Shown here: positions 55,837-64,000 of the stretch, in pieces
Layout of the letters: every line of letters starts with the position of its first letter
How positions within the stretch are numbered: position 1 is the stretch's first letter
Source of the DNA: Pantoea sp. At-9b
Lineage (GTDB): Bacteria > Pseudomonadota > Gammaproteobacteria > Enterobacterales > Enterobacteriaceae
NCBI RefSeq assembly: GCF_000175935.2
Contig: NC_014837.1
Location: forward strand, 930,001-994,000
Reading direction: 5' to 3'
DNA length: 64,000 nt
Position numbers and translations under genes: made by a program
The notes under the pieces: model-generated
The model's input: only the letters and a program-made list of their open reading frames with translations
Databases searched by the model: none
What the model was told of the DNA's origin: nothing

Positions 55837-56228
55837 GGGACGGTCTCTGATATCGGGCGGAGTTGCGGCGGCCAGTCTGGCAGAAAGGGCCCGCGGCATC
55901 AATGATAAATCACCTCACGGCCGGGAGGATGGTTGCTGACGGGAATAAATAAGCATCTGGTAATATTTGGTTTATTTTTCGACAGTTATTGTCGCAAAGT
56001 TCTAATGAATTTTCCGAAAACTCCCATGATGAGAAATTCGCCAGTCGAGAAAAATGGCTGAGTTAATCAGACGATAGCCGCATACTGACGGCAAGATAGC
56101 GACCAATTGCTGCTGTTATCTTTATGTGTCCCGTCTGTTACAGGAAATTCCGATTAAAATCGTTCTCTGGATTGTTTTATATTTAGCGCGCCATTTGGCG
56201 ATATAAAACAACTTCAGAGGTCACTTCA
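55837..56228. other. Intergenic region between dbpA and the YmgB-like gene
   Basis: Divergent promoter region of 392 bp, AT-rich toward the right. No open reading frame is convincing. The only clear element is an inverted repeat at 56174-56209. Confidence 0.55.
56174..56209 (+). promoter_or_regulatory. Inverted repeat in the leader of the YmgB-like gene
   Basis: Outer arms GTTTTATAT and ATATAAAAC are perfect complements, and within lies CGCCATTTGGCG, itself a dyad. It ends 20 bases before the TTG start and just before AGAGG, so it may be an operator or an mRNA hairpin affecting translation. Confidence 0.5.
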
Positions 56229-56426
56229 TTGAGTCACTACGTCCAGGGACAAAACGAGGACATTCTGAAAATCGTCGGCCGCGCCGTGTTAACCCTACAC
56301 ATTCACGGAGAGGCGTTGTCATCTGACAAAGTCAGCTCCATGATTGCCTGTTACGCGGAAGAAGAGCCTGTCAGCGACGAAGAAAACCAGCGGCTGTATG
56401 CGCTGGCAATTCAGATGTTATCGTAA
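56229..56426 (+). CDS. Small YmgB/AriR-family protein
   Basis: 65 residues, starting with TTG behind AGAGG. ILKIVGRAVLTLHIHGEALS and a helical C-terminus resemble the small YmgB/AriR/YcgZ proteins, connectors of the Rcs and biofilm pathways. It is shorter than AriR. Rare start codon and leader hairpin suggest tight translational control. A strong terminator follows. The family call is from pattern only. Confidence 0.65.
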   Translation: MSHYVQGQNEDILKIVGRAVLTLHIHGEALSSDKVSSMIACYAEEEPVSDEENQRLYALAIQMLS

Positions 56427-56474
56427 TAATCCAGCATGGCGGTGGGCGCAACCTGTCCCTGCCTTTTCGTTCAT

Positions 56475-56500
56475 AAAGCCTCCTTCCCGGAGGCTTTTTT
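56475..56500. terminator. Terminator after the YmgB-like gene
   Basis: A 9-bp stem AAAGCCTCC/GGAGGCTTT with loop TTCCC and a T-run. The converging amidohydrolase gene ends 4 bp beyond it, so it likely works on both strands. Confidence 0.87.
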
Positions 56501-56503
56501 GTT

Positions 56504-57865
56504 TCAGGCGGCGTACACGGCGGTGCCACGGCGGAAGGTGGCGTGGACCGGTGCAATCCGCGCCACGGCTTCGGCGGAACAACTGGCCTCCACCAGCATC
56601 ATGCTGGCCTCATCCTGCACCTGCGGCCACTGACGTGCGCCCTGATTCGATAATGGCAGAATACCGCCAGTCGCGATATGCAACGCCCGGCTCAGACCAA
56701 ACTCATCGGAGCCGCGGTACAGTTGCGCATACAAATTGGCTTTCTCCAGCATACTGCCGCTACCGAAAGGCGACCAGTGATCGATCACGCTGTCAGTGCC
56801 GGTCATCACCGTAATGCCTGCCGCCTGCAATTGCGGCAATGGCATGGTCAACTTGCCGATGGGGATGGTGGAAGCCACGCTCATCTGCTGCTCGGCCATG
56901 CCAGCAATCATCTGATCCAGCGCTTTCCCCTCCAGCGTGCCGAGGGCAAAGCCGTGACTCAGGGTGACTTTCCCCTTGAGCTGCGGATTCTTGGCGATGG
57001 TAGCCACCATATACTGAATCGCTGCCACCCCTGCCGGGGAGGTTTCATGCAAATGGATATCCACGCCACGCTGGTAATCAAGGGCAATCTGGAACATGGC
57101 ATCGAGCGAAGCCTGCATCGCGCCGTCCACGTTGGTGGGGTCGAGTCCGCCGACATACTGCACACCCAGTGACATGGCTTCGCGCATCAGCCCATCTACC
57201 TTTGAATGCAGCAAACCGTGTTGGGGAAAGGCGACAATTTCACAGTCAAAATCGGGGTGGTTTGCCAGCGCCAGCTTCAGATGTTCCAGGCTTTTCAGAC
57301 CACTAACCGGATCGATATTGCAGTGGCTGCGTGCTTCGGTGCTGCCCTTACTTTGCAGCAGGCCGATCAGCGCTTCGGCTCGCGCCTGTGAGGTGGGGAG
57401 CAGTTGTGGGATCAGCACCTGTTCGCGGGCAATCATATCCATAATGGTTTTGCCCTGACGCGGTCGCGGTGCCTGCCACGGGCCACTGTAAAAGGTTTTG
57501 TCGAGGTGGATATGCATGTCACGGGTGCGCGGCAGCAGCAGCAGACCCTGCGCATCCCAGTTGGGTAAGGCGCTGTTACGCGCGTTGCCGGCTGGCTCGA
57601 TGGCGACGAATTTCCCGTCATTAATCGTGATGTCATACAACGCGGTGCGCGTGGCGATCACCTCGTTACCTTCGCGCTCGAAATCTTCTTCGAGACGCAC
57701 ATTCAACAACTGGTAATGGCGGGCGCGGGGGAGGGCCGGGCGTTCGGATCGCGCAGCGACCGTCTGGCTGGCATGGCCCATACCTGCCGCCAACAGGCTT
57801 CCGGCGGCGGTCCAGCGTACTGTCTGGCTGAGAAAATCACGACGGCTGGGGGAAGAGAGTTGCAT
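56504..57865 (-). CDS. Tat-exported amidohydrolase, cytosine deaminase-like
   Basis: 453 residues. The N-terminus has a twin-arginine signal (SRRDFLSQTVRWTAAGSLLA), so the folded metalloenzyme should be exported. The amidohydrolase barrel shows RDMHIHLDKTFYSG (first His pair), VDIHLHETS, TLSHGFALG and MTGTDSVIDHWSPFG (metal Asp). HLDKT recalls CodA-like deaminases, which are usually cytoplasmic. Substrate unknown; a cyclic amide or pyrimidine-type ring is possible. A LysR gene lies 90 bp upstream on the same strand. Confidence 0.8.
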   Translation of the reverse strand: MQLSSPSRRDFLSQTVRWTAAGSLLAAGMGHASQTVAARSERPALPRARHYQLLNVRLEEDFEREGNEVIATRTALYDITINDGKFVAIEPAGNARNSALPNWDAQGLLLLPRTRDMHIHLDKTFYSGPWQAPRPRQGKTIMDMIAREQVLIPQLLPTSQARAEALIGLLQSKGSTEARSHCNIDPVSGLKSLEHLKLALANHPDFDCEIVAFPQHGLLHSKVDGLMREAMSLGVQYVGGLDPTNVDGAMQASLDAMFQIALDYQRGVDIHLHETSPAGVAAIQYMVATIAKNPQLKGKVTLSHGFALGTLEGKALDQMIAGMAEQQMSVASTIPIGKLTMPLPQLQAAGITVMTGTDSVIDHWSPFGSGSMLEKANLYAQLYRGSDEFGLSRALHIATGGILPLSNQGARQWPQVQDEASMMLVEASCSAEAVARIAPVHATFRRGTAVYAA

Positions 57866-57955
57866 CAGAGGCTCCAGTCAAAAAGGGAAAAACCTAATCT
57901 GGCAAAAGCCTCGCCTCGGTGCTGCGATATTTGCCACTGGCTGGCAGTGGGAAAA

Positions 57956-58816
57956 TCACTGCCAGCGCAACTGACAAAACGCCACCAGCGCGGCGGCCAG
58001 CGCCTGCTGCAAATGGTCCTGCGGTTGGCGGCAGAACAACGCCAGCTCGAAATGGCTGATCACCGGTAATCCCTCGGCGTCGCCCAACACCCGATGTTCC
58101 GGCAGGCGGCAACTGGCGGGGAGTAAGGTTAGCCCGAGGCCCGCCGCCGCCGCGCTGGCTAGCGCCACCAGGCTGGTGCTGCTGTAGCTGATGCGCCAAC
58201 TACGGCCGAGGCTATCCAGCGTCTGGCACATCTCCTCGCGATACAAGCCAAGTTGAGGAAACACCACTAACGGCAGTGGGGTTTGTCCAAAACAGGGATG
58301 TTCGGCGCTATCCAGCCACAGCAACGGTTCCGGCCTCGCTGCCAGAGGCCGTTCCCCGCCTGGTTGCTTAATTAACATGATATCGAGTTCTTCTCGCTGC
58401 CAGGCCGCGTGCAGATCAACGTACATTCCGCTCATCACATCCAGCCGCAGTTGCGGGTGTTGGCGGCTAAAATCGGCCAGTAACCCTGCCGTGGGGGCGG
58501 CAAAATCTTCCGGTACGCCGAGCCGCATCACCCCGTCACGCCATTTGTCGCTCAGTACATCGTGCGCTTCGCCATTCAATGCAATGATCCGGCGCGCATA
58601 GCCCAGCAACTTTTCGCCCTCTTCGGTGACAGCCACCTGATGGGAGGTACGTTGCAGCAGCGCCTTGCCGACCATCTCCTCCAGCCGTCGCACCTGTTGG
58701 CTGACGGTGGATTGCGACAGATGCACGCGGTCGGCGGCGCGGGTAAAGCTGGCGGTTTCGCATACCGCGACAAAGCTTAACAACTGTTGCGGGGTAAACA
58801 TCGGCTGACGATTCAT
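57956..58816 (-). CDS. LysR-family transcriptional regulator
   Basis: 286 residues. N-terminal winged HTH (FTPQQLLSFVAVCETASFTR, LSQSTVSQQVRRLEEMVG), then a type 2 periplasmic-binding-like effector domain (GVMRLGVPEDFAAPTAGLLA). It is divergent from the CynX-type transporter, separated by 87 bp, the normal layout for a LysR regulator and its target. It may also control the amidohydrolase. Confidence 0.88.
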   Translation of the reverse strand: MNRQPMFTPQQLLSFVAVCETASFTRAADRVHLSQSTVSQQVRRLEEMVGKALLQRTSHQVAVTEEGEKLLGYARRIIALNGEAHDVLSDKWRDGVMRLGVPEDFAAPTAGLLADFSRQHPQLRLDVMSGMYVDLHAAWQREELDIMLIKQPGGERPLAARPEPLLWLDSAEHPCFGQTPLPLVVFPQLGLYREEMCQTLDSLGRSWRISYSSTSLVALASAAAAGLGLTLLPASCRLPEHRVLGDAEGLPVISHFELALFCRQPQDHLQQALAAALVAFCQLRWQ

Positions 58817-58903
58817 TTTTCCACTGTTCGCTATGGCGTTATTTCATTTCCAAATAGTAACCGCCGCTGTCATCCTGACAACCTTTTCTCTGCAGGATTG
58901 TGT

Positions 58904-60076
58904 ATGACCCGACATTCCAACGGACCGACGCTCGCCGCCCTGGTGCTGGCCGGGCTGAATATGCGTCCGTTACTTACCTCCGTCAGCCCGTTATTGGGAC
59001 AGTTGCGCCAAAGCATTGGCCTCTCCCCGCTGGCGGCGTCCTTATTGCCTGCCGTTCCGATGGTGATGATGGGCGCGGTTGCGCTGCTGGGCGCCCCCCT
59101 GATGCAGCGTCTGCCGCTGCGACGCCTGCTGTTGGCCGGGTTAACCTTGTTATTGGTCGCGCTGGCGACACGTGGCGCGATTGCCGAAGGCCGCTGGCTG
59201 GTGTTGAGCGCATTATGTGGTGGGCTGGGCATTGGCATCGTACAGATGGCGATGCCAGGGCTGATTCGGCAGCGTTTTTCGCGGCGCAGTGCGGCGGTGA
59301 CTGGCTTATGGGCCGGGGCGCTGATGGGCGGTGGCGGCCTCGGGGCGGCATTGTCACCCTGGCTGAGTGCACAGCTGGGTTGGTCGCTGGCGTTAAGTGA
59401 TTGGGCGCTGCCGGTGTTGCTGGCGCTCCTCGTCTGGTTGTGGGTACGGGTGCCGGTTAACCCTGACAGCAAGCCGGTGGTGGTGCCGCCGTTGTGGCGC
59501 AAACCCCGCGCCTGGACGTTGGCGCTGAGCTTCGGTCTGGTGAATGGCGGCTATGCCACCTGTGTTGCCTGGTTGCCGGATGCCTACCAGCAAGCAGGCT
59601 GGTCAGCACAGGCCGGTGGTTCGCTGCTGGCGGTGATGATTGCGTTACAGGTGACGGGCGCGGTTCTGATGCCGCTGCTGGCGCGTGGCAGCGATCGTCG
59701 TCCGCAACTGGCCATCAGTCTGGTGTGCCAGCTGATCGGTATGGCGGGGTTTCTGCTGGTTCCGCTGCTGGCCCCGTGGCTGTGGGCCGCGATTGCCGGT
59801 TTTGGTCTCGGTGCCGCCTTTCCTCTGGCGATGGTACTGGCGCTGGAACATCTGCCACAACCGCAGGCCGGTGCACGGCTGGTGGCGTTTATGCAGGGGG
59901 TCGGGTTTATCATCGCTGGTTGCATGCCATTTGTTGCCGGTCAGCTGTATGCCGCCACCGGCAGCTTTTCCAGCGTATGGTTGATGCAGGGCGCGGTGGT
60001 CATCGGGTTGCTCGGTCTTAACCTGCGCTTCCATCCCCACAGCTATCCCCGGGCCTTTGGTCAACCAAAGGCCTGA
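58904..60076 (+). CDS. MFS transporter of the CynX/NimT family
   Basis: 390 residues from MTRHSNGPTLAALVLAGLNM with AGGA upstream; the longer frame overlaps the LysR gene. Twelve membrane segments. NMRPLLTSVSPLLGQLRQ at the first loop is the CynX-family (cyanate porter type) signature. Substrate unknown; the family includes cyanate and 2-nitroimidazole transporters. The TGA stop overlaps the first LldR operator by one base. Confidence 0.85.
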   Translation: MTRHSNGPTLAALVLAGLNMRPLLTSVSPLLGQLRQSIGLSPLAASLLPAVPMVMMGAVALLGAPLMQRLPLRRLLLAGLTLLLVALATRGAIAEGRWLVLSALCGGLGIGIVQMAMPGLIRQRFSRRSAAVTGLWAGALMGGGGLGAALSPWLSAQLGWSLALSDWALPVLLALLVWLWVRVPVNPDSKPVVVPPLWRKPRAWTLALSFGLVNGGYATCVAWLPDAYQQAGWSAQAGGSLLAVMIALQVTGAVLMPLLARGSDRRPQLAISLVCQLIGMAGFLLVPLLAPWLWAAIAGFGLGAAFPLAMVLALEHLPQPQAGARLVAFMQGVGFIIAGCMPFVAGQLYAATGSFSSVWLMQGAVVIGLLGLNLRFHPHSYPRAFGQPKA

Positions 60077-60090
60077 TTGGTCCTACCAAT
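60076..60090. promoter_or_regulatory. LldR operator O1
   Basis: ATTGGTCCTACCAAT is a perfect dyad (ATTGGT-CCT-ACCAAT) close to the E. coli LldR core TTGGCCCTACCAA. It lies 210 bp upstream of lldP, and its first base is the last base of the MFS stop codon. Confidence 0.75.
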
Positions 60091-60203
60091 GGGGTGAAAA
60101 TGTTGCCGGGACGTCACATAACACGAAAAATCACCCCTGCCGCGTTGCTTTAGGTTAACAATACGTTAACTATCTGGAGCCAGAAAGCCCGGGAAACTGA
60201 ATT

Positions 60204-60216
60204 TTGGTCCGACCAA
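60204..60216. promoter_or_regulatory. LldR operator O2
   Basis: TTGGTCCGACCAA is a second dyad of the LldR type, 115 bp from O1. Two flanking operators allow DNA looping, as in the E. coli lld operon, with LldR repressing without lactate and activating with it. Confidence 0.75.
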
Positions 60217-60299
60217 TTCAGTGATGAACACGGGCAATAACGCGTGAAGCACGCCTCGCTGCGTCACGCAGGCTTCTGATGACCTCTGGAGATCACGCT

Positions 60300-61955
60300 A
60301 TGCAGGTCTGGCAACAAAATTACGATCCTCTCAATAATATCTGGCTCTCCAGCCTTGTGGCGGTGATCCCGATTGTGTTCTTTTTCTTCGCGCTGATTAA
60401 GCTCAAGCTGAAGGGCTATCAGGCGGGCACCGCGACGGTGGTGCTGGCGCTGCTGGTGGCGCTGTTGCTGTACGGGATGCCGGTGGGACAGGCGCTGGCC
60501 TCGGTGGCGTATGGTTTTCTTTATGGTCTGTGGCCGATCGCCTGGATCATTGTCGCGGCGGTTTTTGTCTACAAAATCTCGGTAAAAACCGGGCAGTTCG
60601 ACATCATTCGTGCCTCGATCCTGTCGATCACCCCGGACCAGCGTTTGCAGATGCTGATTGTCGGCTTCTCGTTTGGCGCGTTCCTTGAAGGGGCGGCAGG
60701 CTTTGGCGCACCGGTGGCGATCACCGCAGCCTTGCTGGTGGGACTGGGCTTCAATCCGCTGTACGCGGCCGGACTGTGTCTGATCGTCAATACCGCGCCA
60801 GTGGCGTTTGGTGCGATGGGCATCCCGATTATCGTTGCCGGGCAGGTGACCGGGCTGGACAGCTTCCATATCGGCCAGATGGCTGGCCGCCAGTTGCCGT
60901 TCCTGACCATTATCGTGCTGTTCTGGATCATGGCGATCATGGATGGCTGGCGCGGGGTGAAAGAGACCTGGCCTGCGGTGATGGTGGCAGGGGGGTCGTT
61001 TGCCATTGCGCAGTTCCTCAGCTCCAACTTCCTTGGCCCGGAGCTGCCGGACATCATTTCGTCACTGGCCTCGCTGATCTGTCTGACGTTGTTCCTGCGC
61101 CGCTGGAAACCCGTGCGTATTTTCCGTTTTAACGACATGGGCGCTTCAATGGTGGATCAGGATCTGTCGCGTCAGCGCTATAGCGCCGCGCAGGTGATCC
61201 GTGCCTGGATGCCGTTCCTGTTCCTGACGGCGACCGTCACGCTGTGGAGTATTCCGCCGTTCAAAGCGTTGTTTGCCAAAGGCGGTGCGCTGTACGACTG
61301 GGTCTTTACCGTGCCGGTACCGCTGCTGCATGAGCTGGTGGCGCGTATGCCGCCAGTGGTGGCGAATGCGACGCCCTATCCGGCGCTGTTCAAGTTTGAT
61401 GTGGTGTCAGCCACCGGCACCGCGATTTTGGTGGCGGCCGTGCTGTCGGTGCTGTGGTTGCGTATGAAGCCAAAAGCCGCCATTGAGACCTTCGGCGAAA
61501 CGCTGAAAGAACTGGCGCTGCCGATTTACTCGATTGGCATGGTGCTGGCGTTTGCCTTTATCTCCAACTATTCCGGTCTGTCCGCCACCTTAGCGTTGGC
61601 GCTGGCCCATACCGGCAATGCGTTCACCTTTTTCTCACCGTTCCTCGGCTGGCTTGGTGTGTTCCTGACCGGCTCGGATACCTCTTCTAACGCGCTGTTT
61701 GCTGCCCTCCAGGCCACCACCGCGCAACAGATTGGCGTATCGGATGTGCTGCTGGTGGCGGCCAACACCACCGGCGGGGTGACGGGTAAAATGATTTCAC
61801 CGCAATCGATCGCCATCGCTTGTGCGGCCGTTGGGCTGGTAGGCAAAGAGTCGGATCTGTTCCGTTTTACCGTCAAACATAGCCTGATCTTCACCTGTAT
61901 GGTTGGCGTGATCACCACGCTTCAGGCGTATGTCTTAACCTGGATGATTCCATGA
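60300..61955 (+). CDS. lldP: L-lactate permease
   Basis: 551 residues from [20 protein letters not shown], the E. coli N-terminus; an ATG 21 bp upstream is in frame but less likely. About twelve membrane segments of the LctP family, with [20 protein letters not shown] and [16 protein letters not shown] as characteristic motifs. It imports lactate with protons. It overlaps lldR by 4 bp. Confidence 0.94.
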   Translation: MQVWQQNYDPLNNIWLSSLVAVIPIVFFFFALIKLKLKGYQAGTATVVLALLVALLLYGMPVGQALASVAYGFLYGLWPIAWIIVAAVFVYKISVKTGQFDIIRASILSITPDQRLQMLIVGFSFGAFLEGAAGFGAPVAITAALLVGLGFNPLYAAGLCLIVNTAPVAFGAMGIPIIVAGQVTGLDSFHIGQMAGRQLPFLTIIVLFWIMAIMDGWRGVKETWPAVMVAGGSFAIAQFLSSNFLGPELPDIISSLASLICLTLFLRRWKPVRIFRFNDMGASMVDQDLSRQRYSAAQVIRAWMPFLFLTATVTLWSIPPFKALFAKGGALYDWVFTVPVPLLHELVARMPPVVANATPYPALFKFDVVSATGTAILVAAVLSVLWLRMKPKAAIETFGETLKELALPIYSIGMVLAFAFISNYSGLSATLALALAHTGNAFTFFSPFLGWLGVFLTGSDTSSNALFAALQATTAQQIGVSDVLLVAANTTGGVTGKMISPQSIAIACAAVGLVGKESDLFRFTVKHSLIFTCMVGVITTLQAYVLTWMIP

Positions 61956-62737
61956 CTGAAAACACGCCGCGCTTAGCGGATACGTTGCGGGCGCGTTTAC
62001 GCGCCTGGATTGATGAGCACCAACTGCAACCCGGGATGCGTTTACCGGCGGAGCGACAGCTGGCAGCGGAGTTCGGCGTCTCGCGATCGTCGTTACGCGA
62101 GGCGATTCAGCAACTTATCAGTAGCGGCGTGTTAATCAGCCGACGTGGCGGTGGCACCTGGCTACGTCAGCCGCAGGAGCCGTGGTCAGAGCAACGCATT
62201 GTTGAACCGATCCGTCAGTTACTGGCTGCCGACCCGGATTATCGCTATGACATCCTCGAAGCACGCCACGCCATCGAAGCCAGCACTGCCTGGCATGCGG
62301 CGTTGCGCGCGACCGAGGCGGATAAAGAGAAGCTGCAATACGCCTTTGACGCCACGCTCAAACTGAAAGAGAGCGATGACCCTGACCTGGCGGCGCAGGC
62401 GGATGTGCGTTTCCACCTCGCCATTGCTGAAGCCTCGCACAACGTGGTGTTGCTGCAAACCATGCGGGGCTTCTTCGATTTGTTGCAATCCTCGGTGATG
62501 CAAAGCCGTCAGCGCATGTACACCCAACCGGTGATTTTTGACCGCCTGACCGAACAACATCAGGCGCTGCTGAACGCCATTCTGGCGGGCGATGCGGAGG
62601 CGGCACGCCTTGCGGCGATGGACCACCTCGGCTTTGTACATACCACGCTGAAAACCCTGCATGAAGATGAAGCGCGGCAGGCGCGAATTACCCGTCTGCC
62701 GGGCCATGACCTGGATAAACGCAAGGAAAAACCCTGA
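61952..62737 (+). CDS. lldR: LldR, GntR/FadR-family regulator of lactate use
   Basis: 261 residues. GntR winged HTH in [20 protein letters not shown], then an FCD ligand domain ([39 protein letters not shown] with metal-site His). It binds the dyads upstream of lldP and responds to L-lactate. It overlaps lldP and touches lldD (TGATG), so all three genes are one transcript. Confidence 0.93.
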   Translation: MTENTPRLADTLRARLRAWIDEHQLQPGMRLPAERQLAAEFGVSRSSLREAIQQLISSGVLISRRGGGTWLRQPQEPWSEQRIVEPIRQLLAADPDYRYDILEARHAIEASTAWHAALRATEADKEKLQYAFDATLKLKESDDPDLAAQADVRFHLAIAEASHNVVLLQTMRGFFDLLQSSVMQSRQRMYTQPVIFDRLTEQHQALLNAILAGDAEAARLAAMDHLGFVHTTLKTLHEDEARQARITRLPGHDLDKRKEKP

Positions 62738-63927
62738 TGATCATTTCTGCTGCAAGTGACTATCGCGCTGCTGCGCAACGTATTTTGCCGCCCTTCCTGT
62801 TTCATTACATTGACGGGGGAGCCTATGCGGAGCATACGTTGCAGCGCAACGTGGCGGATCTCGCTGATGTGGCGCTGCGTCAACGCGTGCTGAAAAACAT
62901 GTCCGATCTCAGCCTTGAGACCAAACTGTTTAATGAAACCTTATCGATGCCGGTGGCGCTGGCCCCGGTTGGCCTGTGCGGTATGTACGCCCGGCGCGGC
63001 GAGGTGCAGGCGGCGCGTGCTGCGGCGCTGAAAGGCATCCCTTTTACGTTATCGACCGTGTCGGTATGCCCGATCGAAGAAGTGGCTCCGGCGATCAGTC
63101 GTCCGATGTGGTTCCAGCTGTACGTGCTGCGCGATCGCGGGTTTATGCGTAACGCACTGGAGCGCGCCAAAGCGGCGGGCTGTTCAACGCTGGTGTTCAC
63201 CGTGGATATGCCGACTCCGGGTGCGCGTTACCGTGATGCGCATTCAGGCATGAGCGGCCCGCATGCGGCGCTGCGTCGTTACTGGCAGGCGGTAACGCAT
63301 CCACAATGGGCGTGGGATGTGGGCCTGCAGGGGCGTCCCCATGATCTCGGCAATATTTCCACCTATCTCGGCAAACCGACCGGGTTGGAAGATTATATCG
63401 GCTGGCTGGCGAACAACTTTGACCCGTCGATCTCGTGGCAGGATCTGGAGTGGATTCGCGAATTCTGGGACGGTCCGATGGTGATCAAGGGCATCCTCGA
63501 CCCGGAAGATGCCCGCGATGCGGTGCGCTTTGGTGCCGACGGCATTGTGGTGTCGAATCACGGCGGGCGGCAGTTGGATGGCGTGCTGTCCTCGGCGCGT
63601 GCGTTACCGGCGATTGCCGATGCGGTGAAAGGTGATATCACCATTCTGGCGGATAGCGGCATCCGCAACGGTCTGGATGTGGTGCGGATGATTGCGCTGG
63701 GTGCCGACAGCGTGCTGCTGGGGCGTGCCTTCCTGTATGCGCTGGCAACGCACGGCCAGCGTGGGGTGGAAAATCTGCTGAACCTGATTGAGAAAGAGAT
63801 GAAGGTGGCGATGACACTGACCGGGGCGAAAACCATCGCGGATATCACACGTGATTCGCTGGTACAGGCCAACGCGCTGTTGTCCGAGGCGGGTCTGGCC
63901 CCGGCGCGTCCGCGTGCGGTGAGCTGA
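62737..63927 (+). CDS. lldD: L-lactate dehydrogenase (quinone), FMN-dependent
   Basis: 396 residues. The FMN alpha-hydroxyacid dehydrogenase motif [14 protein letters not shown] carries the catalytic His and Arg; [20 protein letters not shown] and [20 protein letters not shown] are FMN sites. It oxidises L-lactate to pyruvate, passing electrons to the quinone pool at the inner membrane. Completes lldPRD in the E. coli order. Confidence 0.94.
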   Translation: MIISAASDYRAAAQRILPPFLFHYIDGGAYAEHTLQRNVADLADVALRQRVLKNMSDLSLETKLFNETLSMPVALAPVGLCGMYARRGEVQAARAAALKGIPFTLSTVSVCPIEEVAPAISRPMWFQLYVLRDRGFMRNALERAKAAGCSTLVFTVDMPTPGARYRDAHSGMSGPHAALRRYWQAVTHPQWAWDVGLQGRPHDLGNISTYLGKPTGLEDYIGWLANNFDPSISWQDLEWIREFWDGPMVIKGILDPEDARDAVRFGADGIVVSNHGGRQLDGVLSSARALPAIADAVKGDITILADSGIRNGLDVVRMIALGADSVLLGRAFLYALATHGQRGVENLLNLIEKEMKVAMTLTGAKTIADITRDSLVQANALLSEAGLAPARPRAVS

Positions 63928-63988
63928 TCCGTCACAGTGAAAGGCGTTGTCTATACTTACTCCCTGTCTGACTAACCGGAGGAATGAC

Positions 63989-64000
63989 ATGACCATTCAC
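63989..64000 (+). CDS. Start of the next gene (only four codons in the window)
   Basis: An ATG preceded by GGAGGA at a 5-base spacing opens MTIH at the very end. Another ATG at 63984 is too close to the Shine-Dalgarno. The product cannot be identified from four residues. Confidence 0.5.

Overview
The window comes from the chromosome of a gamma-proteobacterium of the order Enterobacterales, most likely Erwiniaceae and probably Pantoea. The evidence is an E. coli-like backbone (yafV, fadE, gmhA, yafJ, yafK, dinB, pepD, gpt, frsA, crl, phoE, proB, proA, thrW tRNA) in E. coli order, interrupted by accessory blocks. The genus is an inference from gene content and repeat style; no database search was possible.

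Layout. (1) 1-7155: a purine ring-degradation block: a cut-off RpiR-type regulator, a polar amino-acid-type ABC importer, ureidoglycine-glyoxylate aminotransferase, allantoate amidohydrolase, OHCU decarboxylase and HIU hydrolase. A sigma-54 promoter and an NtrC-like site precede it, so it looks nitrogen-controlled. (2) 7313-13845: a full methionine salvage set (yafV-mtnE, mtnBCD, mtnA, mtnK) with MetJ boxes in both divergent promoter regions. (3) 13891-19993: fadE (FadR site), gmhA, yafJ, yafK, dinB (LexA box). (4) 20521-24119: a ribose-type ABC importer with a MetJ-like operator, possibly the methylthioribose importer feeding the mtn genes. (5) 24379-33374: pepD, gpt, frsA, crl, phoE (Pho box), proBA, two small DUF1471 proteins and tRNA-Thr(CGT). 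(6) 33375-34966: an AT-rich patch beside the tRNA with an IS-like remnant and a two-gene toxin-antitoxin-like operon. (7) 35140-45152: a citrate fermentation locus: CitA/CitB two-component system, divergent CitS, then citCDEFXG. A fumarylacetoacetate-hydrolase-family protein sits where Klebsiella has the oxaloacetate decarboxylase pump. (8) 45295-49902: a small periplasmic protein and a glycosyltransferase-flippase-glycosyltransferase trio. (9) 50203-55836: sdaC, a chemoreceptor, cheV, dbpA. (10) 56229-63927: a YmgB/AriR-like gene, a Tat-exported amidohydrolase, a LysR regulator, a CynX-type MFS transporter and lldPRD with two LldR operators. The last 12 bases begin another gene.

Two intergenic repeat families stand out. 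Three REP-bounded tandem arrays (41- or 47-bp units) lie at three convergent gene junctions; the largest has 11 units with a 123-bp higher-order period. A second palindromic family with core TAGCGGCGCGAT occurs seven times after 32 kb.

The best candidate for something little described is the operon at 34013-34966: a 98-residue MqsR-like protein followed by a protein combining an MqsA-like four-cysteine zinc ribbon with what look like two ribbon-helix-helix domains, behind a promoter whose spacer holds a perfect inverted repeat. The FAH-family replacement in the citrate locus and the MetJ-linked importer come next.
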